Counted from the first letter of the stretch, positions 54,338 through 63,927 are shown. The stretch: 64,000 nt of DNA from Pelosinus fermentans JBW45 (GCF_000271665.2 NZ_CP010978.1:3378501-3442500), one strand, 5' to 3'. Program-made: numbers and translations. Notes: generated by a model from the sequence alone, not told the origin.

Positions 54338-54367
54338 TTGTAATAGTTAAAACTATTATGTTATAAT
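54338..54367 (+). promoter_or_regulatory. deoR promoter with inverted repeat
   Basis: TTGTAA, 18 nt, TATAAT. TAATAGTT and AACTATTA (54341-54358) form an inverted repeat within the spacer, a likely autoregulatory operator that could also affect the divergent activase gene. Confidence 0.55.
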
Positions 54368-54399
54368 TTTAAAAATACATCCTTACTGGGGAGGAAAAT

Positions 54400-55146
54400 A
54401 TGACAGCTAGAATGACAAAAATATTAAATTTAATAAATGAAAATAAAAAAATAGAAGTATCAAAGCTTTCCGATCTCCTAGGAGTTTCTCAAGTGACTGT
54501 TCGTAAAGATTTGGATAATTTGGTTGAAAAGGGACTCATTTGCAGAGAACATGGTTACGCTGTTTTGAATGACAGCGAAGACATTAACAATCGTCTTGCA
54601 TTAAATTACAATGTAAAACAAAAGATTGCAAAACATGCGACCCAGATGGTCTTAAATGGAGAAACAGTAATGATAGAATCAGGCTCCATTTGTGCTATTT
54701 TTGCAGAAGAGCTAGCAAAAAGTAAAAAGGATGTCACGATTATCACAAATTCAGCTTTTATTGCATCTTATATTAGACAATATTCTAATTGCAAAATTAT
54801 CTTACTCGGTGGCGAATATCAAAAGGAATCTCAAGTCAACGTAGGGCCCATTACAAAAATTTGCGCAAATGAATTTTACGTAGATAAGCTTTTTGTAGGA
54901 ATCGATGGATTTTCAGCAGATTCAGGATTCATGAGTGGTGACCTAATGAGAGCCGAGGCAGTAAAATCTATGGCAGAGTCAGCCAAAAAAGTGATATTAC
55001 TTACTGATTCATCTAAGTTTAACAATCATGGTTTGGTTGTTTTGTTTCCTTTAAAAGAAGTAGATTATTTATTTACCAATAACACGATATCTGCTGATAC
55101 CAAAGCTCTGATAGAAAGCAGTAATATAAATCTAAGCATCGTTTAA
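54400..55146 (+). CDS. DeoR-family sugar-phosphate-responsive regulator
   Basis: A 248-residue DeoR regulator. The N-terminal helix-turn-helix (VSKLSDLLGVSQVTVRKDLDNL) is followed by the sugar-phosphate-isomerase-like effector domain (LNGETVMIESGS, IITNSAFIASYI, LLGGEY, LFVGIDGFSADSGF, LLTDSSKF). Such proteins sense phosphorylated sugars. It is divergent from the first activase gene and lies amid the PTS and glycyl radical genes, so it likely senses an intermediate of that pathway. GGGGAGGA precedes the ATG. Confidence 0.92.
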   Translation: MTARMTKILNLINENKKIEVSKLSDLLGVSQVTVRKDLDNLVEKGLICREHGYAVLNDSEDINNRLALNYNVKQKIAKHATQMVLNGETVMIESGSICAIFAEELAKSKKDVTIITNSAFIASYIRQYSNCKIILLGGEYQKESQVNVGPITKICANEFYVDKLFVGIDGFSADSGFMSGDLMRAEAVKSMAESAKKVILLTDSSKFNNHGLVVLFPLKEVDYLFTNNTISADTKALIESSNINLSIV

Positions 55147-55227
55147 AATTATATTTCAAAAGAACTCTAACTAGGTAATGATGAGGAATTCAGCAAAAGC
55201 TTATCACTATCATATTGCTAGGTTTAT

Positions 55228-55277
55228 GAGAAGAGAGCACCCCACAGTAATCATAGGGTGCTCTCTTCTCTTTTTTA
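55228..55277 (+). terminator. Strong Rho-independent terminator of deoR
   Basis: Fifteen-base perfect arms (55228-55242, 55256-55270) followed by six T's. Confidence 0.92.
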
Positions 55278-55280
55278 ATT

Positions 55281-55375
55281 CTATTTCGCTTCTTGTTCCT
55301 GCTTGTAAGTGATAGCATTCTGTTTCTTAAAGAAAGGATAGTATATAACCACTGACATTACAAGTATAATAATTT
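55281..55375 (-). pseudogene. C-terminal remnant of a lactose/cellobiose-type PTS IIC
   Basis: The minus strand encodes IIILVMSVVIYYPFFKKQNA and ITYKQEQEAK with a stop. The YYPFFK pattern near a Glu-rich end is typical of CelB/LacE-type IIC proteins. Only about 30 codons remain, 10 nt downstream of the IIB gene. Confidence 0.6.
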
Positions 55376-55385
55376 GTTAAAGTGC

Positions 55386-55703
55386 TTACTTCTTACTATT
55401 AACATAAGCTTGAACTTTTTCCAGTATCTGATCTGCTTTTTTTACAGCGTCGCTAATTGCAACTTTAACAATGGGGAGTCCGTTAAATCGTTCAGCGTTC
55501 TTAATTCCCATATCTTTCGTTAGAATTACTGCATCCGTACCTTTGAGATCATTTCCCGTAATTGTGTTTTCAATTCCGATAGAACCTTGCGTCTCCACTT
55601 TAATTTCAATACCTTTCGCCTTTGCCGCTCTTTCTAATGCCTCAGCAGCCATATAAGTGTGTGCAACTCCCGAAGGGCATGCTGTTACTGCTAAAATTTT
55701 CAT
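55386..55703 (-). CDS. PTS fructose-type EIIB
   Basis: A 105-residue IIB of the fructose family. The phosphorylated cysteine is C9 in ACPSGVAHTYMAAEAL. It takes phosphate from the IIA protein and passes it to the sugar carried by IIC. AGGAGATG precedes the ATG. It is the last gene of the IIA-IIC-IIB set, like FrwB of E. coli. Confidence 0.92.
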   Translation of the reverse strand: MKILAVTACPSGVAHTYMAAEALERAAKAKGIEIKVETQGSIGIENTITGNDLKGTDAVILTKDMGIKNAERFNGLPIVKVAISDAVKKADQILEKVQAYVNSKK

Positions 55704-55821
55704 TTTAAATCATCTCCTGTTATATCTTTTGCTCTTTCATTCAGCAATTTGCAAAAATAGAATGCGATCCATTCCATTGTAACCAACTGATATTACAATC
55801 ATCAATTTGACAATAAACGTA

Positions 55822-56922
55822 TTATTCAAAAGTCAATTCCACTTCTTCACTACTACCTACAGCTGTCTTAGCAGCCGTTTCTGTCACTTTTGGCTTTAAA
55901 GTATTGACCATAAGAGCTGTTACGGCTACACCCACTAAAGTAGCAATCACATAGGAACCTGCTCCGATAGAAACTGGCAATACGATCCATCCGCCCCAGG
56001 GTGCTGGATTTCCCGCTCCTAAAAACATGGCTGTAGCGGCCCCTGCTGCAGCACCTACCATTATGGAAGGTATAACCTTTAACGGATCTGATGCTGCAAA
56101 AGGAATCGCCCCTTCGGTTATTCCAATAAGACCCATTAACACAGCTGCTTTTCCAGCTTCCTTTTCTTCACTAGTATACTTTTTTGGTGCCAGGAACGTA
56201 GCAACTCCCATTCCAATTGGTGGTACACAGATAGCCACACCGATACCTGCCATTATTTTCAATGCCATTGGAGCTGCCATACCAGTAGCCTGATCAATGG
56301 TACCAACCATAGCTGTACCAAAACCGTATGCAACTTTATTTATAGGCCCCCCCATATCAAAGGCAATCATTAAACCTAATATAATTCCTAATGCAATTAT
56401 ATTGCCAGTCCCGAGTCCCGCTAACCAAAGTTTTAATCCAACCATCGCAGCTGCGATTGGAGCACCTAAAACCCACATCATAAGTCCGCCAACGATGAAT
56501 GTACCTACTAATGGGATAACAAAGATTGGCATAACGGAACGCATAACTGCTGGAACTTTTATCTTCTTTATATAAAAAACAACAACACCGGCAAGTATAC
56601 CTGCCACTATACCACCTAAGAAACCTGCGCCAATTTTATTTGCCAAGGCGCCACCGATAGCTCCCGGCGCAATCCCAGGCCGATCTGCCATTGAGAATGC
56701 TATGAAGCCCGCAAGAATTGGTACCATAAGTCCTAAACCAGCTGCACCGATATTAAATAAGTCATTTAGTGTTGTACCATCTGGTGGTACTGCTGCTGAG
56801 CCATACAATAGTACCGAAAGTGCTAATAGTACACCTCCTGCGACAACAAAGGGAATCATGTATGATACCCCTGACATCAGATGCTGTCTAGTGTTTTTAA
56901 ATAACCCTTTTAAATCATCCAT
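55822..56922 (-). CDS. PTS fructose-type EIIC membrane subunit
   Basis: A 366-residue IIC with about nine membrane segments. GVSYMIPFVVAGG, PGIAPGAIGG, FDMGGPINKVAYGF and GITEGAIPFAASDP are the fructose-family signatures. It is a separate subunit rather than a IIB-IIC fusion, as in E. coli FrwC. With the glycyl radical enzymes in the locus, an anhydrohexitol is a more likely substrate than fructose itself. The gap to IIA is 81 nt and to IIB 118 nt. Confidence 0.92.
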   Translation of the reverse strand: MDDLKGLFKNTRQHLMSGVSYMIPFVVAGGVLLALSVLLYGSAAVPPDGTTLNDLFNIGAAGLGLMVPILAGFIAFSMADRPGIAPGAIGGALANKIGAGFLGGIVAGILAGVVVFYIKKIKVPAVMRSVMPIFVIPLVGTFIVGGLMMWVLGAPIAAAMVGLKLWLAGLGTGNIIALGIILGLMIAFDMGGPINKVAYGFGTAMVGTIDQATGMAAPMALKIMAGIGVAICVPPIGMGVATFLAPKKYTSEEKEAGKAAVLMGLIGITEGAIPFAASDPLKVIPSIMVGAAAGAATAMFLGAGNPAPWGGWIVLPVSIGAGSYVIATLVGVAVTALMVNTLKPKVTETAAKTAVGSSEEVELTFE

Positions 56923-57003
56923 TTTCTCTTCCTCCTAATCTATTTTAACTTGGCATAAGTAGAACCCATAATTAATTGAATCCTATCTTCATTACAATTA
57001 GGT

Positions 57004-57441
57004 TCACATTGTCAATATTTTTAAAAGTTCATCGATTTCTGATGAATTCTTTAATTGATCTCTAAATTCTTCTCTCATTATCTTTCGAGAAAGTTGTGCC
57101 AGAATTTGTAGGTGCATGTCCCCTGCCTCTGTTTCTGGCACTGCGATTAAAAATATATATCTAGCATTTTCTTCATCACTCCACTTAACTTCACTTTTTA
57201 GTCTTGCAAAAGCAACAGTAGGTTTTTTGACTGTATCAGTCTTTCCGTGTGGAATAGCAACTTCAAATCCTATTGCTGTAGGAAAGGTTTCTTCTCTTTT
57301 ATACACTTGTTCCATATAGCCTTGCAAGTCATGCAACCGCTCCTGTGCTTCTATCAGTTTTGCCATATCTTTGATTACTTCTTCTTTAGAAGAAGATTCT
57401 AAATCTAATACAATTAAATCCCTCGTGATTATTTTTTCCAA
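57004..57441 (-). CDS. PTS fructose-type EIIA
   Basis: A 145-residue IIA. The phosphoryl histidine is H65 in EVAIPHGKTD, and LIAVPETEAGDMHLQILAQL completes the fold. It accepts phosphate from HPr and gives it to IIB. It begins 13 nt after the regulator gene on the same strand, so all four PTS genes are probably one transcript. Confidence 0.93.
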   Translation of the reverse strand: MEKIITRDLIVLDLESSSKEEVIKDMAKLIEAQERLHDLQGYMEQVYKREETFPTAIGFEVAIPHGKTDTVKKPTVAFARLKSEVKWSDEENARYIFLIAVPETEAGDMHLQILAQLSRKIMREEFRDQLKNSSEIDELLKILTM

Positions 57442-57454
57442 TTTCTTTATCCCC

Positions 57455-59497
57455 CTAATCGAATAAATACGTTATATCATTTATACTTTGAGCGTTTTTG
57501 ATTTTACTTATCATTTCATCATTTTCTAATAAGGAATAAAACTTTTTAAAAAAATTCTTTGTGTTATTAGCATCATTAAATTTTAAGCACAATATAAAGA
57601 TAACATCCACTTTGTTGCCCTGCCAGGTTATAGGCTTGATAAACTTCACTATACATATCTTTGATTTATTTACAAATATATCTTTTGCATGAGGTATTGC
57701 TATACCTTTTCCAATGTATGTTGACCCTATTTTTTCCCTCTTCAAGATATCCTCATGAAAACCAATTTTTGCATAGCCCTTTTTCTCCATCAACTTACCA
57801 TAATAGATTATTGCTTGCGGAAAATCGGTAATGTCACTATCCAAGAAGCATAATTCTTTTCCAAGGATACTTTCTTGGTACTCATCATCATCCAATTCCT
57901 TTACGTCTTCGGAATTTGAAAGAGGAATACCCAATCCATCTCTTTTTAGACTTTTAATCGTATTTGTTATATTCATATAATCATTTTCACTAACAAGAGC
58001 TGATATATATATAACCTTTTCATCCTTCTTGATATTTCTTATGGTTGTAATAATCAAATCAGCTTCTTCTATTATTTTTTGACTTAATAGATTATAGGGC
58101 AGTATATGTGTTATATCTAAGTTGTCAAATTTCTTAACCAGTTTAGACGCAACCAACTGAGAGGTACCTATACCACTCGAGCAAACAATTACAGTCTTTA
58201 TCTTACTCCTTATCTTATCAACGGATAGTGCTAAATGAAGAACTAAATATCCAACCTCATCTTCATTTATAGTGACTCCAAATTTGTTTTCAAAGATACT
58301 GTTACAAGCCCAAGCAACGCCAAATATGTTTGTGTATTCTTCTTTTATCCTACTAAGGATGGGATTTGTTAATCTGAGGCCATATTTTAACCTCATAACC
58401 GTTGGTCGTAAGTGGAGCACTAATCTGGTTAAAAGACCCTCATCCTTTGTTAAATCTACATCCAATATTTCAGAAGACATTGAAATTATGCTTTTAGCCA
58501 TATCCGTAAAATCAACATCATAATTTTCAATAATAGCGCTGGATTCCTCAGCATCATAGTGTTCTTGAATTTTTGCCCCCATCATATGGATCGATATATA
58601 GCCAATCTCTTCCTCTGGAAAGCTCACTTTAAACTCTTTTGACAGCTCATTTACAACCCATCTTGCAACGGTATATTCCCGTTCCTTCTTTAAACTTTCA
58701 AAATAATTTTCAGTGCTTGATACGGACTTATGATTTTTTAATCTTTCAATGGTTATAGCCATATGAGTAATCAAATTAAGGAAAGCCTGATCGGTAAAAT
58801 AAAGTCCTAATTCTTTTTCAGCTTCTTGAATAATTCGTTGAATCGTATACAAGTTTATTTTAGGAAACATACTTTTGATTTTTTCATAGTCAACTATGTC
58901 AATTCTATAATCTAATCCTACATCGCTGACAATAAAATCATCAACTTCATGTTCCTTATCTTGTATATCATCAATCAAATCCTTGAAAGCCCTTCTATAA
59001 TCCTTTTCATCCCCTTCTATCCATAGACCTTGGTTTTGTTTTCTTTGCAGGATAAGATTATATCTTTCAACCCATGCTTGGACATGAACCAATTCATTCA
59101 CGATAGTACTTTTACTGCAATATAAATCATCCGCAAACATTTGAATAGTATAGGAAAACTTATCTTCAAAGAGAGTCTTTAGGATATATATCTGCCGGTA
59201 TTTAGATGAAAAATTATCAGCGTTAAAAGAACCTACCTTATCCTTTTCAAACAAATTTAATAGTTCTTCTTTATCTTTGTCATCCATAGTAATGTAAACA
59301 CCAACATTTGTCTTCCTAACAATTTCTATACGGAATTCCTTATACTCATCTTGAATCTCGTCCAAATAGTTTCTCATTGTTCTACCAGTCTTATTAAATA
59401 GATTGGCCAAGTTTGTTATTGTAATGGGAACGGTTCGATTCAGTAACTCAACGAGCATTTTTTTCTTAATTGTTTCTTTATGATTAATTACTATCAT
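57455..59497 (-). CDS. PRD-containing BglG/MtlR-type PTS-controlled transcription activator
   Basis: A protein of about 680 residues with the LicR/MtlR/ManR layout: N-terminal helix-turn-helix region (ITNLANLFNKTGRTMRNYLD), two PRDs with conserved histidines (LITHMAIT; ISIHMMGA; RLVLHLRPT; LVLHLALS), a IIB-like domain (VIVCSSGIGTSQLVASKL) and a C-terminal IIA domain (GIAIPHAKDI). PTS phosphate on these domains would set activity according to sugar supply. It heads the IIA-IIC-IIB genes. The start is uncertain (ATG 59497, or TTG 59503). Confidence 0.9.
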   Translation of the reverse strand: MIVINHKETIKKKMLVELLNRTVPITITNLANLFNKTGRTMRNYLDEIQDEYKEFRIEIVRKTNVGVYITMDDKDKEELLNLFEKDKVGSFNADNFSSKYRQIYILKTLFEDKFSYTIQMFADDLYCSKSTIVNELVHVQAWVERYNLILQRKQNQGLWIEGDEKDYRRAFKDLIDDIQDKEHEVDDFIVSDVGLDYRIDIVDYEKIKSMFPKINLYTIQRIIQEAEKELGLYFTDQAFLNLITHMAITIERLKNHKSVSSTENYFESLKKEREYTVARWVVNELSKEFKVSFPEEEIGYISIHMMGAKIQEHYDAEESSAIIENYDVDFTDMAKSIISMSSEILDVDLTKDEGLLTRLVLHLRPTVMRLKYGLRLTNPILSRIKEEYTNIFGVAWACNSIFENKFGVTINEDEVGYLVLHLALSVDKIRSKIKTVIVCSSGIGTSQLVASKLVKKFDNLDITHILPYNLLSQKIIEEADLIITTIRNIKKDEKVIYISALVSENDYMNITNTIKSLKRDGLGIPLSNSEDVKELDDDEYQESILGKELCFLDSDITDFPQAIIYYGKLMEKKGYAKIGFHEDILKREKIGSTYIGKGIAIPHAKDIFVNKSKICIVKFIKPITWQGNKVDVIFILCLKFNDANNTKNFFKKFYSLLENDEMISKIKNAQSINDITYLFD

Positions 59498-59710
59498 CCC
59501 CAATGTTGTACTGCAATTTTATCTATTTGGATTGTCTCAATAATAACATGAGCGTTAAGCAAATAGATATAATGCATTGTTCAGTTCTATTTCCACAATA
59601 ATGTGGAATTTTCAATCTATTCAATTTATGGCAATATCTTTTATACAGATGCAAGTTCCGGTCTGACATAAGAAAATGCTTCGCTTCCTTTAAAACATAT
59701 AAAACAATCG

Positions 59711-59777
59711 AACCACAAAGACGCAAAGTACACGTACTCCTTTGTGTGCTGCATCGCAGCATTGCGTCTTTGTGGTT
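59711..59777. repeat. Long hairpin repeat with ACCACAAAGACGC arms
   Basis: Sixteen-base perfect arms (59711-59726, 59762-59777) enclose 35 nt that themselves contain GCTGCATCGCAGC. The ACCACAAAGAC arm is of a kind seen scattered through many bacterial genomes, so this is probably an intergenic palindromic repeat. Confidence 0.65.
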
Positions 59778-59818
59778 CAGTGGTTTTACCCCAAAAAACT
59801 TATACGTTCTGATGAACT

Positions 59819-59879
59819 AAAAATTCTTCCTTACTGGCTTGAATAGTTATTTGCTATTCTGGGCAGTAAGGAAGAATTC
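59819..59879 (-). terminator. Terminator of the fsa unit
   Basis: Fifteen-base perfect arms (59822-59836, 59864-59878) and, on the minus strand, a T run at 59823-59819. It separates the fsa unit from the PTS regulator gene. Confidence 0.8.
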
Positions 59880-59919
59880 TATACTTTTAACAATGAATCT
59901 GTCTGCAGATTTGCTTTGA

Positions 59920-60597
59920 TTAGCAATCTAACATGGATTTACCTTTACCACATAAACCTTCAAAATCTTTTGTAAATGCTGCCACTGCACAGGTAACTGA
60001 ATCCAACTTGATTAATCCTTCAATTACATCAGGAGAGATTGTTGCAGCACCAACACCATACTTTGCCAATTCTAATACTTGTTGTGAATTTTTAAAACTT
60101 GCCGCAAGAACTTCTGTTTTTAAATCATTCTTTTTAAAGATATCATGAATCTCTTTTGCGACTTTCACCCCGTCAGCACCTAAGTTATCAATTCTATTTA
60201 CATAGGGAGCGGCATAGTGAGCTCCCGCTTTTCCTGCCAAATAAGCTTGCATTTGTGTGTAAATAGCAGTTGCCGTAATGTTAGCGCCTTCTGCCGCAAG
60301 AGTTTTCATTGCCTTTAGACCTTCTTTTGTCACGGGAACTTTTACGTAAGTATTAGCGCCTAATTCCTTTTGAATTCTATGAGCTTCTTGCATCATACCT
60401 TCAGCATCTAATGAAATAACTTGAACGTGAAGCTCAGCATTTACTCCGATAAATTCTCTAATTCCTTTTAATACTTCGTAAGGATTTTTTCCTTCCTTTG
60501 CTAGGATCGATGGATTGGTTGTAACACCATCAACTGGATAATAAGCATATAATTCCTTAATTTGGTCTAAATTTGCAAAATCCACTATAAATTTCAT
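59920..60597 (-). CDS. fsa: Fructose-6-phosphate aldolase / transaldolase-like protein
   Basis: A 225-residue class I aldolase of the FSA/TalC group. The Schiff-base lysine is K86 in NTYVKVPVTKEG; D6 (FIVDFAN) and GVTTNPSI are the other signature sites. E. coli FsaA/FsaB cleave fructose-6-phosphate-type ketoses, and are reported to cleave 1-deoxyfructose-6-phosphate into glyceraldehyde-3-phosphate and hydroxyacetone. Position after a glycyl radical enzyme and its activase fits that role. AGGAGAAA precedes the ATG. Confidence 0.93.
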   Translation of the reverse strand: MKFIVDFANLDQIKELYAYYPVDGVTTNPSILAKEGKNPYEVLKGIREFIGVNAELHVQVISLDAEGMMQEAHRIQKELGANTYVKVPVTKEGLKAMKTLAAEGANITATAIYTQMQAYLAGKAGAHYAAPYVNRIDNLGADGVKVAKEIHDIFKKNDLKTEVLAASFKNSQQVLELAKYGVGAATISPDVIEGLIKLDSVTCAVAAFTKDFEGLCGKGKSMLDC

Positions 60598-60638
60598 ATT
60601 TTTTCTCCTTTGTATCTTGCATCTGGTGCAAAATTTTT

Positions 60639-61568
60639 TTACACCTCAATGATGAGGTGTTTGACTCCGACATTTCTTGCTGCTTGTCTAAACTCATTCA
60701 TTTCATCTTCGGTATACATCCTTGGGTTTTCTGCAAAACAGTATTCTCTTTCCACTAAGTTATATTTGGCTTTTGCCAGAGGGTTATAATTCAGCAATTC
60801 GTACTTCACCTCAGGATAAATACTCGTGATAAATTTCCCTATAGCAGAAATATTTTCTTTATCTGCTGTCATGGTTGGAATCAACGGTGTTCTAATAATG
60901 ACTTGGTCCTTTTTGTTTGATTCTAAAATAAACCTTATATTCTCTTTTATTTTATCGTTAGTAAACCCAATCCATTCTTTATGCTTATTTTTATCGAACA
61001 CTTTAAAATCTACATAGATCAGATCCAAATATAGAAGTGCATCCTTAACTACATTTTGCTCTACATAACATGAAGTCTCTATAGCGGTATGGATACCTTC
61101 TTCTTTGAACGCTTTTAACAATGCGATTGCAAAATCCTTTTGAAAAAGAGGTTCTCCTCCCGATAAGGTAATCCCTCCACCATGCCGAAAAAATGCTGCA
61201 TCTCTTACTGTAAGTTTTACTAATTCCTCTACTGTATATGATTTAGAGTCCATAGTTAGGCAAGCCGCTGGGCAGGAATCGATTGCCTCTTCCCAATCAT
61301 CCGCAGCGCCTTTATCAATACAAAGCTTGCCTTCTTGCAAGGTAATGGCATGGTTTTTACACACAGTAGTACATCTTCCACAATGTATACACTGATTTTC
61401 CAAATATATAAGCTGTGATTTTAGCGAAAGTCCTTCTGGATTCTGACACCAAACACAACGCAATGGACAACCTTTTAAAAAAATGGTTGTTCGAATTCCA
61501 CCACCGTCATGTGTGGAAAATCTTCGAACATCGAATACTTTCCCCCTTAGCTTTTCATGTGTATTCAT
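60639..61568 (-). CDS. Radical SAM glycyl radical enzyme activase (second)
   Basis: A 309-residue activase. The SAM cluster is C34, C38, C41 (CPLRCVWC), with a ferredoxin-like insert (CIHCGRCTTVCK and a CPAAC segment) and GGGITLSGGEPLF. It starts 4 nt after the glycyl radical enzyme stop, with GGAG lying in the enzyme's last codons, so the two are translationally linked. The longer frame start at 61628 overlaps the enzyme gene and lacks a site. Its partner is the PflD-like enzyme upstream. Confidence 0.93.
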   Translation of the reverse strand: MNTHEKLRGKVFDVRRFSTHDGGGIRTTIFLKGCPLRCVWCQNPEGLSLKSQLIYLENQCIHCGRCTTVCKNHAITLQEGKLCIDKGAADDWEEAIDSCPAACLTMDSKSYTVEELVKLTVRDAAFFRHGGGITLSGGEPLFQKDFAIALLKAFKEEGIHTAIETSCYVEQNVVKDALLYLDLIYVDFKVFDKNKHKEWIGFTNDKIKENIRFILESNKKDQVIIRTPLIPTMTADKENISAIGKFITSIYPEVKYELLNYNPLAKAKYNLVEREYCFAENPRMYTEDEMNEFRQAARNVGVKHLIIEV

Positions 61569-61572
61569 TGTG

Positions 61573-63927
61573 TCATAGATCTCCATAACTTGTTCTAGCA
61601 ATAATTTCATTTTGAAGTTCACCCGCAAGTTCTGTAAAGTAAGCAGTATATCCTGCCACTCTAACGGTTAGACTTCTATACTTCTCAGGATCTTTTTGTG
61701 CTGCAAGTAAATCTTCTTTCCTTAGTACATTAAATTGGATATGTGGTATTTCCAAATCCACAAAGGTCCTTAAAAACTTAGCAAACTTATCAATATTGTT
61801 TTCCGTTTTAAAGAATTCAGGTAAGAATTTCATATTTAGCAGTCCTCCATTAGTCGTCAAATGATTATCTAATAAAGAAACTGATTTTAATACCGCTGTT
61901 GGCCCGGCAATATCTCTTCCATATACAGGAGACATACCACCATCGGCTAACGGTGTTGCGGCATATCTTCCATCTGACGAGGCTCCCACATTTTCACCCA
62001 TAGGTACATGAGCCGAAACGGTATACATTCCCGTATGATATCTTCCCCCACGATAATTGGTATAATGACTTAATTTTTCACTGAAAAATCTCGCCCATTT
62101 TGCACCAAGTTCATCAACATAAGCAACATCATTACCATATTTGGGTGCACGTTTAAGCAGCATGGTACGAATAATTTCATAACCTTCGAAGTTATTTTGT
62201 AAGGCCTTTAATAGCTCTTCTTTTGAAATTCTTTTTTCTTCATATACTAAAAGCTTAATGGCTGCCAGACTATCGGCTAAATTAGCAACTTGAATCATTT
62301 GAATTCCAGAAAAATTGTAGACGGCTCCCCCCACAGTAACATCTTTTCCTTTTTGTATACAATTATCAATTACAGCCGATAAAAATGGCGAAGGTAAAAT
62401 ATCTATATGAGCTTTTTCTACTTGTTCACAAGCCAAAATCATTTTATCGATAAAATAGCTGATATTCTTAGCAAAAGCATCTTCTAATTCTTCGAAAGTT
62501 TTATAGTCCATTAGATTTCCTAAATCAGGTCCAATAGCATTTCCCGTTAATAGGCATTTCCCATTGTTTAAGGTTAATTCTAAAACCTTATTTAAATTAA
62601 ACATAGCAGCATCACTCCAGCCAAGGTTATTCCCTTGGGAAGTAAGCTCAACACAACCTACAATGGCATAATCTCTTGCATCTTTTTCTGACACACCGAA
62701 ATTCATCATGGAAGAAATAATAGCTTCATCGTTAAAAAATTGTGGCATTCCACTGCCTTTGGCTACTACTCTCACTGCTTCTTTTAATAAAGGTTCATTG
62801 GTTCCTTTATGAAGTCTGACTGATAAGTTGGGTTGTGGTAAGCCTAAATGCTCCTGTGCTTTTAAAAATAGAAAAGATAATTCATTCGAAAAATCATTAC
62901 CATTTTCATCTTGCCCTCCAATTGCAATATTAAAACCAATGGGAAACCCAGCAAAGAACTTTGCGCTATGTGAATTTCTTAAATAAACAATTTGATTAAA
63001 CTTTAACCAAATACATTCGATGATTTCTAAGGCTTTTTGCTTGTCAATGCTGCCACTCTTCATATCTTTCTTGTAAAAAGGATATAAGAAATCGTCCATC
63101 CTTCCCGGCGAAAAAGAAGATGCATTGGATTCCATATGAAGAATTACAAACAAAAACCAAATCGATTGAACCGCTTCATGGAAAGAATTTGGCGGGTTCA
63201 TGCATAATTTTTTACAAATAACTGCAACTTCACGCATATTAACCTGATTCGCAGCGTCTGTTTCTTGCCCTGCTTTTTCCACTAGCAGATCATGATATCG
63301 CATCATAAATGCTTGAGTACCTTCCATGACTAAAATAACGCTCTTATAAAAATCCTGTTGATCCTTGGTTCCACTTTGAAGTTTTGCAATGGCTTCTTGC
63401 TTTAACCCTTCTGGTCCATATGTCAGCCATTTTTCACAATCCGGACAAATATGTCCTTGGGCATGATCTTTTTGATTAATTTTGACGACCTTAGCAATCT
63501 CGTCAATTTCTGTCCCATATCGAGTTCTGATTATATCTTCTAAGGATTTCTCTTTAAAATAAGGTGCAATTATTTTCTTGAAATTGATAATATCTTCTTC
63601 TCTAACATTGAATTTATCTTGTGGTCTTATTGGAAGAGTTTCAAATTCTCGGTCAATCCAAGAGCTTCCGCTCTCTGGGAAAACAACACCGTGCCTTACC
63701 CCTATCGTACGATTCCCTACAATCTTCTCCTCCGGTTCTACTGCAATCCCCATCTGTAACAATGCATTTTTTAAAGCCAGTGCTCTTTTAATGATAACTG
63801 GCTTCTCTTGATTTTCTTCATATGTCTTTGTAATAATTAATGCTTGTTCAATGGATACGTATCTGGGTTCAGCCATCATCTTTTCCTTCAAAAGAGCAAC
63901 TCGTTTTGTTTTAATTAACGTTTCCAT
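61573..63927 (-). CDS. Glycyl radical enzyme, PflD-like (probable anhydromannitol-6-phosphate dehydratase)
   Basis: A 784-residue glycyl radical enzyme with G759 in RVAGYTAYF, C425 and E427 in VGCVELT. It is clearly different from the 801-residue enzyme: MESNASSFSPGRMDDFLYPF, NSHSAKFFAGFPIGFNIAIG and WSDAAMFNLNKVLEL follow E. coli PflD as I recall it, reported to act on 1,5-anhydromannitol-6-phosphate. AGGAGGTGG precedes the ATG. It is the first gene of the unit with activase and fsa; its promoter lies in the AT-rich end of the window. Confidence 0.88.
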   Translation of the reverse strand: METLIKTKRVALLKEKMMAEPRYVSIEQALIITKTYEENQEKPVIIKRALALKNALLQMGIAVEPEEKIVGNRTIGVRHGVVFPESGSSWIDREFETLPIRPQDKFNVREEDIINFKKIIAPYFKEKSLEDIIRTRYGTEIDEIAKVVKINQKDHAQGHICPDCEKWLTYGPEGLKQEAIAKLQSGTKDQQDFYKSVILVMEGTQAFMMRYHDLLVEKAGQETDAANQVNMREVAVICKKLCMNPPNSFHEAVQSIWFLFVILHMESNASSFSPGRMDDFLYPFYKKDMKSGSIDKQKALEIIECIWLKFNQIVYLRNSHSAKFFAGFPIGFNIAIGGQDENGNDFSNELSFLFLKAQEHLGLPQPNLSVRLHKGTNEPLLKEAVRVVAKGSGMPQFFNDEAIISSMMNFGVSEKDARDYAIVGCVELTSQGNNLGWSDAAMFNLNKVLELTLNNGKCLLTGNAIGPDLGNLMDYKTFEELEDAFAKNISYFIDKMILACEQVEKAHIDILPSPFLSAVIDNCIQKGKDVTVGGAVYNFSGIQMIQVANLADSLAAIKLLVYEEKRISKEELLKALQNNFEGYEIIRTMLLKRAPKYGNDVAYVDELGAKWARFFSEKLSHYTNYRGGRYHTGMYTVSAHVPMGENVGASSDGRYAATPLADGGMSPVYGRDIAGPTAVLKSVSLLDNHLTTNGGLLNMKFLPEFFKTENNIDKFAKFLRTFVDLEIPHIQFNVLRKEDLLAAQKDPEKYRSLTVRVAGYTAYFTELAGELQNEIIARTSYGDL

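Noticed and set aside
50671-63927. Pyruvate formate-lyases
   Set aside because: Both enzymes have GCVE in the active-site loop and not the Cys-Cys pair of PflB.
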